Of a stretch of DNA of 57,441 nucleotides, positions 33,402 to 40,630 are shown piece by piece (the first letter of the stretch is position 1; each line of letters starts with the position of its first letter). The stretch is from an uncultured Campylobacter sp. (GTDB lineage Bacteria; Actinomycetota; Actinomycetes; Mycobacteriales; Mycobacteriaceae), in contig CAMIME010000010.1 of the NCBI GenBank assembly GCA_946221035.1, positions 1 through 57,441 on the forward strand, read 5' to 3'. The notes under the pieces were generated by a model that saw nothing but the letters and a program-made list of their open reading frames with translations, ran no database searches and was not told the DNA's origin. Both the position numbers and the translations under genes were made by a program.

Positions 33402-34359
33402 TGGTGAAGTGCTGGGACCAGTCGTCCACGTGATCCAGCAGGCCCTTGTCCTCGAAGAACTTCGCCAGAGCCGCCCACTGGGCCTCCTCCTGTCGGCCGA
33501 ACTTGCCGTTGTCATCGAGCATGAAGTTCTCAGCGAGCATGCGCTGGGACTTCTTCAGCATCTCCACGTCGGTGAGCAGGTCCTTGTTCTCATCCTGCAG
33601 CATCTGGGCTGCCTCGTCCGGGTTGTCAATCGAGTATTGGTAGCCCTTCTGCAGCGCCTGCACGAACTTCTTCGCCTCGTCCGGGTTCTTCTCCAGCCAG
33701 GTGCCGTTGCCCAGGATGATCACCTGGTAGCTCTCCGGGAAGCCGTAATCGCCGTACGCAAAGTTCTTCAGCTCGACGCCACGCTCCTCAGCCTCGATGC
33801 CCTCCCACGCCACGAAGGGGATGGTGAAGTCGACGTCACCCGAGTACAGCGCCTCGTACGCGGTGGTGCCCAGGGTGACCGTTTCAAAATCACCCTTGCC
33901 GCCAGCCGCCTGGATCACGCCGGACACTAGCGCGGAGTCCTCCTCGCCGAAGCCGCCGTAGGTCTTGCCGTCCAGGTCCTTCGGGCTCTGGATGTCGTCG
34001 CGGTTCGCCAGCACCGAGATCTCGGACGCCCAGCGCTGCATTACCGCCAGCACCGACTTCACGTCCGCGCCCTGCGCCATCGACTTCATCGTGGACTCCT
34101 GGAATCCGACACCGAACTCAGCCTTGCCGGCATCCACAAGCACATCCGGGTTGGTGTCGTTGTAGGGCAGCACCTCCACGTCCAAGCCGGCGTCTTCGAA
34201 GTAGCCCTCGTGCAGAGCCACGTACAGGCCGGTGTGGTTCGTGTTCGGTGTCCAGTCCAGCGCAAAGCGGATCTTGGTGGCATCGTCCGAATCAGAGCTG
34301 GAGCAGCCGGCCAGCACAAAGGTCAGCGCCGCGAAAAGGGCCAAAAGCGAGCGTTTCAT
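33382..34359 (-). CDS. thiY: NMT1/THI5-like substrate-binding lipoprotein (ThiY-like)
   Basis: 325 aa. The lipobox VLAGC gives lipid attachment at Cys 19, so it is anchored outside the cytoplasmic membrane. The DWTPNTNHTGLYVA motif is the hallmark of HMP/pyrimidine-binding NMT1-type proteins. ATG 34359 is preferred over GTG 34365 because GGAAAG lies 8 nt upstream of it. It is the first gene after the TPP riboswitch, so it delivers a thiamine precursor to the permease encoded next. Confidence 0.9.
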   Translation of the reverse strand: MKRSLLALFAALTFVLAGCSSSDSDDATKIRFALDWTPNTNHTGLYVALHEGYFEDAGLDVEVLPYNDTNPDVLVDAGKAEFGVGFQESTMKSMAQGADVKSVLAVMQRWASEISVLANRDDIQSPKDLDGKTYGGFGEEDSALVSGVIQAAGGKGDFETVTLGTTAYEALYSGDVDFTIPFVAWEGIEAEERGVELKNFAYGDYGFPESYQVIILGNGTWLEKNPDEAKKFVQALQKGYQYSIDNPDEAAQMLQDENKDLLTDVEMLKKSQRMLAENFMLDDNGKFGRQEEAQWAALAKFFEDKGLLDHVDDWSQHFTNAYLLD

Positions 34360-34402
34360 CCGCACATCTTTCCATCAGGGCAGACGGAATGCGTAAACTG
34401 CG

Positions 34403-34475
34403 ACATTCCCTCCGCCAGTACAAACTGGATCAGGTTCAACGGGTGTTCTCTCAGCCGCCAGGCGGCACCCCGTGT
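34403..34475 (-). ncRNA. TPP (THI-box) riboswitch
   Basis: The minus strand reads ACGGGGTGCC, GGCTGAGA, ACCCGTTGAACCTGATC and GTACTGGCGGAGGGA, the conserved TPP aptamer strands in order. It sits about 30 nt upstream of the RBS of thiY, with a likely -10 box TATAAA at 34487-34492. No clear terminator follows, so control is probably translational, through the RBS GGAAAG. High thiamine pyrophosphate should lower transporter expression. Confidence 0.95.
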
Positions 34476-34499
34476 CACGTGGGTCTTTTATATCATCCG

Positions 34500-35207
34500 C
34501 TACCGCGACTTCGGGGAATCATCCACCTGGTTGATCCCCCGCCGGGTATCCACGGTGTTCTCGTACGCCGAACCGAACGTCAGCGCTGCCACGGCAAATG
34601 TCTCGTTGCCCACCGTGGCGTAGGAGACGGAGCCGGTGGATTCCTTGCGCCGATCCGCCCAGCCCATCTTGGAACCCTTCACGTCCTTCAACCGCGCGGT
34701 GCCGAAGCCCTGGATAAACCCGTCGGAAGCCACCGCGGCCTGGTCCTCCATCCCCTGGAGCAGCGGCTTTGCAACCGGGTCCCACAGGATCGCGCACACA
34801 AAGGTGGCCAGGTCGCGCGCCGAGGTCTGGCTGTTGCCCCACGACGATCCCCGTGCCGTGGCCTTCAGGTCGAAGTCCTTCGCAATCTCGTCGATCGCCT
34901 TCGGGTACTTGCGGTCGAGCTTGCTGGCAATGGCGTCGTCCGAGTTCGACACCATTTCCTTGACCTGCTTCTTCTCTTCTGCCGTGCCGTTGTAGAGCAC
35001 CCAGTAGCCCAGGTACAGCTTCGCCAACGACAGCGCGGGGCGCTCCTCCTCCGCATCCGGGGACATGGAGATGCGCCCGTCGGTGTGCACCACCGCGAGA
35101 GCCGTGCGCTCGCGGTTGTAAGAGGGATCCACGTGGTACGCGAATGCCGGCACGGGAACCAGGCCCACCGCAGCGGCCGTGAGCGCCGCGAGAAGTTTGC
35201 GCCTCAT
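34500..35207 (-). CDS. Secreted serine hydrolase, beta-lactamase/PBP-like fold
   Basis: 235 aa with a signal peptide ending AFA (residue 23). It shows penicillin-recognising motifs: S60-L-A-K63 (SxxK), SNSD at 87-90 (the SxN box) and KMG near residue 195 in the KTG place. All three are in the right order, but the third is degenerate. It could be an inactive beta-lactamase-like or envelope protein of the type common in Corynebacterium. It overlaps the VOC gene by 4 bp (ATGA) and is the last gene of a three-gene operon. A related lipoprotein is at 48690-49475. Confidence 0.8.
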   Translation of the reverse strand: MRRKLLAALTAAAVGLVPVPAFAYHVDPSYNRERTALAVVHTDGRISMSPDAEEERPALSLAKLYLGYWVLYNGTAEEKKQVKEMVSNSDDAIASKLDRKYPKAIDEIAKDFDLKATARGSSWGNSQTSARDLATFVCAILWDPVAKPLLQGMEDQAAVASDGFIQGFGTARLKDVKGSKMGWADRRKESTGSVSYATVGNETFAVAALTFGSAYENTVDTRRGINQVDDSPKSR

Positions 35208-35935
35208 AAGACGGAATCCGCCTCGCTGATCTCCTCGAACGTCGGTTCCTCCACCTGGCAGAGGAAGACGCCCGCTCCCGTGGCGTCCTCCACCGCGGCG
35301 ATCGGGCCAAATGGACTCATCGCCGGGCCTGCCGCCACCTGCCCGCCTAGGGTTGTCACCTGGCGAGCCGCCGCGTCGATGTCGGACACCCCGAGGTAGG
35401 TCTGCCACGCGCCGGAGGGCGCGCCTTCTGCCAGGCGCATGCCCAAAAACGCCGCGCCGTCCTCCAGCGCGAGGAAGTAGCCGTCCTCCTGGCGGATCTC
35501 CCAGTCGAACAGCTCCCCGTAGAAGCCGATGGCCTCGGTGGACGGCGCCACGTACTCGTGCCACACCGGCACGCCCGGCTCGCCCGCCGCCACGAACTGG
35601 TCCTCCCCCGCCGGGTCGATGAGACCGAAGAGCGCCCCGGCCGGGTCCTGGCACACCACCATCGTGCCCAGCGACACCTCGGCCTCGCCCAACACCTTGC
35701 CGCCCAGGCGCTCGATCGCTTCCCCGTTGTAACCAAGGAAGTAGGTCAGCCACATCTCGTACGGCTGGTTGATAAAGCCCGCGACCGGCAGGCCCTCCTT
35801 GCGCGCCACCCGGTAGTCATCCCCGCCGACCTCCCAGCCAAGCAGCCGGGAGTAGAAGTGCTCAGCCTTCAGCGGCTGCGCGGTGGCCAGGTCCTGCCAG
35901 TAGGGCATGCCGGGCCGCGCCTCGAACGCTGGCAT
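35204..35935 (-). CDS. VOC (glyoxalase/bleomycin-resistance) superfamily protein
   Basis: 243 aa made of two tandem VOC domains (about residues 8-115 and 120-230), each with an A-xxFYxxLFxW-like element (AEHFYSRLLGWEV; AIGFYGELFDWEI) and a late PxGPI/AxFGLxxP-like strand. Many such proteins bind a small hydrophobic ligand without metal. It starts right behind the S4 gene (TAAATG) and overlaps the serine-hydrolase gene by 4 bp. Confidence 0.88.
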   Translation of the reverse strand: MPAFEARPGMPYWQDLATAQPLKAEHFYSRLLGWEVGGDDYRVARKEGLPVAGFINQPYEMWLTYFLGYNGEAIERLGGKVLGEAEVSLGTMVVCQDPAGALFGLIDPAGEDQFVAAGEPGVPVWHEYVAPSTEAIGFYGELFDWEIRQEDGYFLALEDGAAFLGMRLAEGAPSGAWQTYLGVSDIDAAARQVTTLGGQVAAGPAMSPFGPIAAVEDATGAGVFLCQVEEPTFEEISEADSVL

Positions 35936-36220
35936 TTACAGGTTCCTCCACTTTTCCGGGTCGAAGTCGTCGTCGGCGGTGCGTTCGTCGAAGTAATCCC
36001 CGTCATCGCCTGCAACCACGGTTGCGGTGTCCGATGCGGTGGCCACGGAGTCGCCGTCGTGAAGCAAGAGCCCCCGGGAAGTGGCCACCTCGCCGTTGAC
36101 CTGCACCTCGCCGGCGGCGATGGCCTCTTTGGCCTGGCCGCCGGATTCGACGAGGTTGGCCAGTTTAAGGAACTGGCCCAGCTTGATTGAGTCGCCCGCG
36201 ATGGGAACGTCCACATGCAT
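35936..36220 (-). CDS. S4-domain RNA-binding protein
   Basis: 94 aa with one S4 domain: IKLGQFLKLANLVESGGQAKEAIAAGEVQVNGEV pattern shortened here to its key residues (KLGQFLK, GG-AK, V-VNGE). This is the YbcJ/YaaA type of small S4 proteins. The C-terminus is acidic. TAAACT lies 7 nt upstream of ATG 36220, so it is probably leaderless. It is the first gene of the S4, VOC, serine-hydrolase operon. Confidence 0.88.
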   Translation of the reverse strand: MHVDVPIAGDSIKLGQFLKLANLVESGGQAKEAIAAGEVQVNGEVATSRGLLLHDGDSVATASDTATVVAGDDGDYFDERTADDDFDPEKWRNL

Positions 36221-36237
36221 GGGGCATAGTTTAAGGT
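36221..36237. promoter_or_regulatory. 17-bp divergent start region with overlapping -10 boxes
   Basis: Only 17 bp separate ATG 36220 (minus) and ATG 36238 (plus). The minus -10 TAAACT and plus -10 TAGTTT overlap almost completely, so both mRNAs appear leaderless and mutually exclusive at the polymerase level. Confidence 0.45.
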
Positions 36238-37320
36238 ATGCGCAGACATGCAGCCGCGGTGCTCGCCGCGACCCTCATCCTGGCTGGGTGCGCCGGTGAA
36301 CCGCAGCCAGAAACGGTGACTACGTCGGAGACCACGGAAACGACGACGGTAGTCCCCGACGCGACCATCACCATCCGCTCCGTCGGAGACATCCTCGTCC
36401 ACTCCGACGTATATAACGCCGCCGCAACCGATGAGGGCTACGACTTCTCCCCTATGTTCGCGCCGGTGAAGGAGTACATGGAGGACGCGGACATCACCAC
36501 CGCCAACATGGAGGTGCCCGTCGCGGGGCCGCAGTACCGCCTCTCCGGATACCCCCAGTTCAACGCGCCGCCCGAGATCATCGACGGGCTCCTGGACGCC
36601 GGGGTGGACATTGTGAACAACGCGACGAATCATTCGCTTGATCGGGGCGGTGAGGGCGTGAGTGCGTCGGTAAGCAATATGCGCGAGCGCGGGATGCCCT
36701 ACTCCGGCAGCTTCTCCTCCGAGCAAGACCGCGACACCCCGCGCATCATCGAGGAAAACGGCATCAAGGTGGGCTTTTTGTCCTATACCTACGGCACGAA
36801 CGGGCTGCCGGTGCCGGAAGAGTACATGGTGAACCTGATCGACCCGGAGCCGATGGCGCGGGATCTTGCCGCCCTGGACGAGCAGGTGGACGTACTGGTG
36901 ACCATGCTGCACATGGGCGAGGAGTATTCGCCGCTGCCGGTCGAGTACCAGAAGGAGATGGCGCAGATCGCGCTGGACAACGGGGCCGAGTACGTCCTCG
37001 GCGGGCACCCGCACGTGGTGGAGCCGTTCGAAGTGGCCTCCGACCACGTCATTTGGTGGTCCCACGGCAACTTTCTGCACGGCCAGTGGGAGGAAAACAC
37101 CAAGGTCGGCGGGATTGGGGAGGTGACGTTTCGCAAGAAAGGCGACGGCACGGTGCTCGTCGACGACGTGCGCTACATGCCCACCTACACCATCGGCCCG
37201 CCGATCAGCTACAACCACAAGGTGATTCCGCTGGTGGACGCGGGCGATTACATCGACGTCGACGCCTGGCGCGAGGAGTTGCGCGAACGGATGAACGTCG
37301 AGGTCGTCGATTACCTGTAA
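36238..37320 (+). CDS. CapA-family (PGA_cap) metallophosphatase-like lipoprotein
   Basis: 360 aa. The lipobox ILAGC (Cys 18) predicts a lipoprotein, followed by a Thr-rich spacer. CapA domain motifs: SVGDILVH, ANMEVPVAG, NNATNHSLDRG, LHMGEEY, LGGHPHVVEP and WSHGNF, all metal-binding positions of the calcineurin-like fold. In Bacillus CapA belongs to poly-gamma-glutamate synthesis, but no other cap genes are present here, so the role is probably envelope-related and unknown. The 3' end overlaps the convergent LysE-family gene by 10 bp. Confidence 0.9.
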   Translation: MRRHAAAVLAATLILAGCAGEPQPETVTTSETTETTTVVPDATITIRSVGDILVHSDVYNAAATDEGYDFSPMFAPVKEYMEDADITTANMEVPVAGPQYRLSGYPQFNAPPEIIDGLLDAGVDIVNNATNHSLDRGGEGVSASVSNMRERGMPYSGSFSSEQDRDTPRIIEENGIKVGFLSYTYGTNGLPVPEEYMVNLIDPEPMARDLAALDEQVDVLVTMLHMGEEYSPLPVEYQKEMAQIALDNGAEYVLGGHPHVVEPFEVASDHVIWWSHGNFLHGQWEENTKVGGIGEVTFRKKGDGTVLVDDVRYMPTYTIGPPISYNHKVIPLVDAGDYIDVDAWREELRERMNVEVVDYL

Positions 37321-37865
37321 GCGATCATCCACACCGCCAATCCGATAAATATCGCGCCGGTGACCAGGTCAATCAGGTGCCCATAGCGCTCGATCGGGCG
37401 CTTTAGCTTATCGACGGCTACAGCGACACCCATAAACCACACCACCCCCGTGATGATGAGCAACGGTACCGCCCCCGGCACCCTGAACTGCGAGAAGATG
37501 GCCGCAAAGAAGAGCAGCGCCTTGGGGTTGGACAGGTTGGTGAGCACGCCGGTGAGAAACGGGCGCCGGACCGTCACAGCCGTACCGATCCGGGTTTCCG
37601 CCGGTTTGAGCCCGGCCCGCACCGCGCCGATACCCATGTACATCAGGTAGAGGCCACCCACGACCTGCAGCACCCGCAGTGCTTGGTCGCTGATTGCGCC
37701 TAGCCCCAGCGCCGAGGCCGTAATCCACACCGTGTTGCCCACCATGATCCCAAGTGCGCAGAGCACCCCGGCGCGCCTGCTCTTCGAGCCCACGCGGATG
37801 ATCTGAAACAGATCCGGCCCCGGGCTCGCGATCGCGGCGAGCCACACCGCAAGCAGCGCAATCAC
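37311..37865 (-). CDS. LysE/RhtB-family amino acid exporter
   Basis: 184 aa with about six membrane helices and the family motif AIASPGPDLFQIIRVGSKSRRAG at its start (key residues PGPD and G-RAG), plus NPKALLFF. It exports amino acids or related metabolites. Its start overlaps the end of the AlkB-like gene by 4 bp, so the two are co-translated. Confidence 0.9.
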   Translation of the reverse strand: MIALLAVWLAAIASPGPDLFQIIRVGSKSRRAGVLCALGIMVGNTVWITASALGLGAISDQALRVLQVVGGLYLMYMGIGAVRAGLKPAETRIGTAVTVRRPFLTGVLTNLSNPKALLFFAAIFSQFRVPGAVPLLIITGVVWFMGVAVAVDKLKRPIERYGHLIDLVTGAIFIGLAVWMIAYR

Positions 37866-38509
37866 TGCCTCACCTGCCGCATCGTGATGTTGATCCGACC
37901 CTCCTTGAGTCCCGTTCCCTCCGGCCCGGTTCCTTCTTTCGCCCCGGCCACGCCGTGCCGCGCCCTTCGCGCCGGCCCGCCGAACACTACCACGTCCCCC
38001 GACATGAGGAGGACCTGCTGGTTTTCAATACGGAACACCGTTTCCTCACCCACCGAGAGGCTGACCACTGCGGCCTCCGACTCCTCCTCCGCGTCCACGT
38101 GCGCACCCATGCCGGCACCCGGTGGGTAGAAGTTGACCAACGCCGTCTCCACTTTCGGTGTGGGGCCGACGAGCTGGTCGATGTCGCGTGCGCGTTCCAT
38201 GACCCGCTCCGCGATCGCCTGGTAGTTCTCCGGCACCGGCGGGACCTTGGTGCCCTGGACCTGTTGGACGAGGCGGTAAGGGTTCGTCGCCCAGTACCAG
38301 CCAAGGGACAGCATCCACGCCTGCATCTGGCCCTTGCCCACCTTGGGCCGACGCATCGCCACCGGAGTGCCCTGGACAGACCTCGCGATCTCACGCGCCT
38401 GGGTTACCAGTTCGCGCTGCTCATCGATGGCAAGAAATCCCGGCAGGTGCACCACTCCGGGCATGACGCGGGAGGGTTCGCGGGGGATCGCGGAGGCGTC
38501 GAGAAGCAT
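37862..38509 (-). CDS. alkB: AlkB-like Fe(II)/2-oxoglutarate dioxygenase
   Basis: 215 aa, as for bacterial AlkB. Iron ligands H137-x-D139 and H185, the 2-oxoglutarate arginines R205 and R211 (RINITMR), NFYPPGAGMGAH and WYW in the nucleotide-recognition lid. It repairs 1-methyladenine and 3-methylcytosine by oxidative demethylation. It is first in a two-gene unit with the LysE-family exporter. No ada-like regulator is nearby. Confidence 0.9.
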   Translation of the reverse strand: MLLDASAIPREPSRVMPGVVHLPGFLAIDEQRELVTQAREIARSVQGTPVAMRRPKVGKGQMQAWMLSLGWYWATNPYRLVQQVQGTKVPPVPENYQAIAERVMERARDIDQLVGPTPKVETALVNFYPPGAGMGAHVDAEEESEAAVVSLSVGEETVFRIENQQVLLMSGDVVVFGGPARRARHGVAGAKEGTGPEGTGLKEGRINITMRQVRQ

Positions 38510-38615
38510 TTGCTCAATTTATCGTGTCCGCGCGCCCGATAAAGTGTCAGTTACGGCGTCCTGTTTGCACTCGTTCATGCGTTTGTATTTATGGTTAATA
38601 ACCCTGTTGCAGGGG

Positions 38616-38645
38616 TTGCGTGACGGTTGTGTGTTCGATTATAAT
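38616..38645 (+). promoter_or_regulatory. Sigma-A type promoter of the second HNH gene
   Basis: TTGCGT (38616-38621), an 18-nt spacer and a perfect TATAAT (38640-38645). The leader is about 20 nt with GAGGGGG before ATG 38675. Confidence 0.75.
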
Positions 38646-38674
38646 GTGCGCTAGAACAACACCGAGGGGGCAAC

Positions 38675-40075
38675 ATGACAAGTTTTTCCACCCAGCGCCA
38701 GGGCCACGCGAACTGCACAAACGGGCAGGTCATCCGGGACGCGCACTGGGAAATCTTCGGGCATTTCTCCGAACCCGGATTCGACGTGGAGGACTTCGAT
38801 GCAACTGTGCACGCCATCAAGTCGGCGGTGGGCATCACCCAGAGCTTTGCCAAGAAGCTTGTGCTTGCATTTACCCGCCTTCAGGACCTCCCACTGCTGC
38901 GCGCCCTCCAGGCAGAAACCCGGGTGATGGACGTGATACACCTGACCACCATCAACTCCGTCATGGAAGAACTCGGGCCGGATGCGGACCCGGAAATCAT
39001 TGCCACGTTCGACGCGCGCCTGGTCAAACTCTTCACCCCCCGGCGCTCAAACCAGGAGCTGCCCGCCCCCGGCACCGTGACCAAGCTGCTGCGGGAACTG
39101 ATCAGGCGACTCGACCCTTCGCGTGCCTACGACCCGAAGAAGCGCAAGGCGCGCGAGAACGACGCGGACACCTTCGCCATGACCGACTTCTTGCAGGACG
39201 GACGCGATCGCACCCTCATTCAACTCTTCACCGATAACGCAGTCGGTGCCCGGGTGCGCGAGAACGTCCTCGCTACCGCCCGGGAGCACAAGACGAGCAT
39301 GCACGAGGCTGCCGTCAAGCTCCTCACCGGCGAGACCACAGCGAGCCCAAACGTGGTCATCCACCTCTTCGCCCCGAAGGACCGCGAAGCTGGGGACCCC
39401 GTGTTCGTCGCCGGCCAAGGTTGGACGAACCCGGAAGACACCGTCACGGTCGAGGAGTGGCTCGAATCTGACACAGTCCGCGAGGTTGACCTCGACGCCG
39501 CGGCCGAGCACACCCTTTCCGGTTACGTGCCCAACCCCGCAATGCGCGCGGCTGCGTTCGCCCGCGACGGCACGTGCATCTTCCCCGGCTGCATGCGCAG
39601 CGCCGAGCAATGCCAGCTCGACCACCGCATCCCTTACGACGAGGGCGGGCCCACCACCGTGTCCAACCTGTATTCACTGTGTGCCCACCACCACAACTGG
39701 AAGACTGACCGCACGGCGTTCTACGTCCCGGACCCAGTGACCGGCGACATCATCTGGCTGTTCGCGGATGGCACCTTCACCATCGCCGAACCGTCCGGTC
39801 TCCTTGCCAACCAAATCACCCCCACCACGCCGAGGTGGCGCTCCAGCCTGCAAAGCGTGCGCAAGCTGCGGTCAAACATCGCGGAGTTCCACGCAAAGTG
39901 CCACGCCGTGGTGGACCGGTTGGAAAGTGACTGCGACATCGGCTTCGACGTCCACCAGGCGCGGGCCGAGATCGCGAAGTTGGAGGGAGAATACGGGCTC
40001 TACTTCCCCATCAAGTTCGAGATACCGGAACCGTCAGAGGAACAGGAGGGCACGAGCAGTGCTTACCTCAGGTAG
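38675..40075 (+). CDS. 13E12/DUF222-type protein with C-terminal HNH domain (second copy)
   Basis: 466 aa. The N-terminal helical domain differs strongly from the copy at 13899-15383, but the C-terminal HNH is of the same class: CIFPGC, CQLDHRIPYDEGG, NLYSLCAHHH. A GAGGGGG Shine-Dalgarno lies 4 nt before ATG 38675. Role unknown. The last 13 bp overlap the convergent RNA ligase gene. Confidence 0.88.
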   Translation: MTSFSTQRQGHANCTNGQVIRDAHWEIFGHFSEPGFDVEDFDATVHAIKSAVGITQSFAKKLVLAFTRLQDLPLLRALQAETRVMDVIHLTTINSVMEELGPDADPEIIATFDARLVKLFTPRRSNQELPAPGTVTKLLRELIRRLDPSRAYDPKKRKARENDADTFAMTDFLQDGRDRTLIQLFTDNAVGARVRENVLATAREHKTSMHEAAVKLLTGETTASPNVVIHLFAPKDREAGDPVFVAGQGWTNPEDTVTVEEWLESDTVREVDLDAAAEHTLSGYVPNPAMRAAAFARDGTCIFPGCMRSAEQCQLDHRIPYDEGGPTTVSNLYSLCAHHHNWKTDRTAFYVPDPVTGDIIWLFADGTFTIAEPSGLLANQITPTTPRWRSSLQSVRKLRSNIAEFHAKCHAVVDRLESDCDIGFDVHQARAEIAKLEGEYGLYFPIKFEIPEPSEEQEGTSSAYLR

Positions 40076-40611
40076 AACCGGTCCGCGACCTCGTACTTCG
40101 GCCCACCGGAGCGCCCCTTGCCCAGGTGGGATTCGAGGAGGAGTAACTCGTCGGCCGCCCATTCGGGTCCGGTGTAGATGGACAGGGCGTGGGCGTGGTC
40201 GTCGAGAAGCATGTGGTCCCTCGTGCGGGTGCCTGTTCTGGCCACGGTGAGGTGGGCGCGCTGGCGGCGCCGCAGATCCTGCTCGAGCTGGCAGTCCGCC
40301 ATCAAATCTTTCAGCGGCGCCTTGTCCCCGCCGACACCGATCCAAAGTGTGCGCCGGTCGAAGCACCCCGCACCCCGCAGGTGGAGGCGCAGGGGGCGGG
40401 TGAAGGCGGTGGCTTGGGAGAGGTGATCGGTGACTGCCTGCGCGTCGTTCGGCTGCGCCCCGTAAAAGGCGACGGTGATGTGCCAGTTATCCGGGTCGGA
40501 CCAGCGCGCTTCCGTGCCGGAGAAGTCGCGGATGGGTCGCAGGGCGGTGATGAGGTGTTCGCGGACTTCGACCGGTGGGACGATCGCGGCGAAGAGGCGT
40601 CTCATGGCCAT
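40063..40611 (-). CDS. thpR: 2'-5' RNA ligase / RNA 2',3'-cyclic phosphodiesterase ThpR
   Basis: 182 aa. The two H-x-T-x motifs of the 2H phosphoesterase superfamily are present: WHITVAF and AHLTVAR. The N-terminus MRRLFAAIVPP is typical. It probably hydrolyses 2',3'-cyclic phosphate ends or ligates tRNA halves. Starts at ATG 40611 or 40605. Divergent from the helicase gene over 19 bp. Confidence 0.9.
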   Translation of the reverse strand: MAMRRLFAAIVPPVEVREHLITALRPIRDFSGTEARWSDPDNWHITVAFYGAQPNDAQAVTDHLSQATAFTRPLRLHLRGAGCFDRRTLWIGVGGDKAPLKDLMADCQLEQDLRRRQRAHLTVARTGTRTRDHMLLDDHAHALSIYTGPEWAADELLLLESHLGKGRSGGPKYEVADRFYLR

Positions 40612-40630
40612 CACGCTACCCTGAAAAGCA

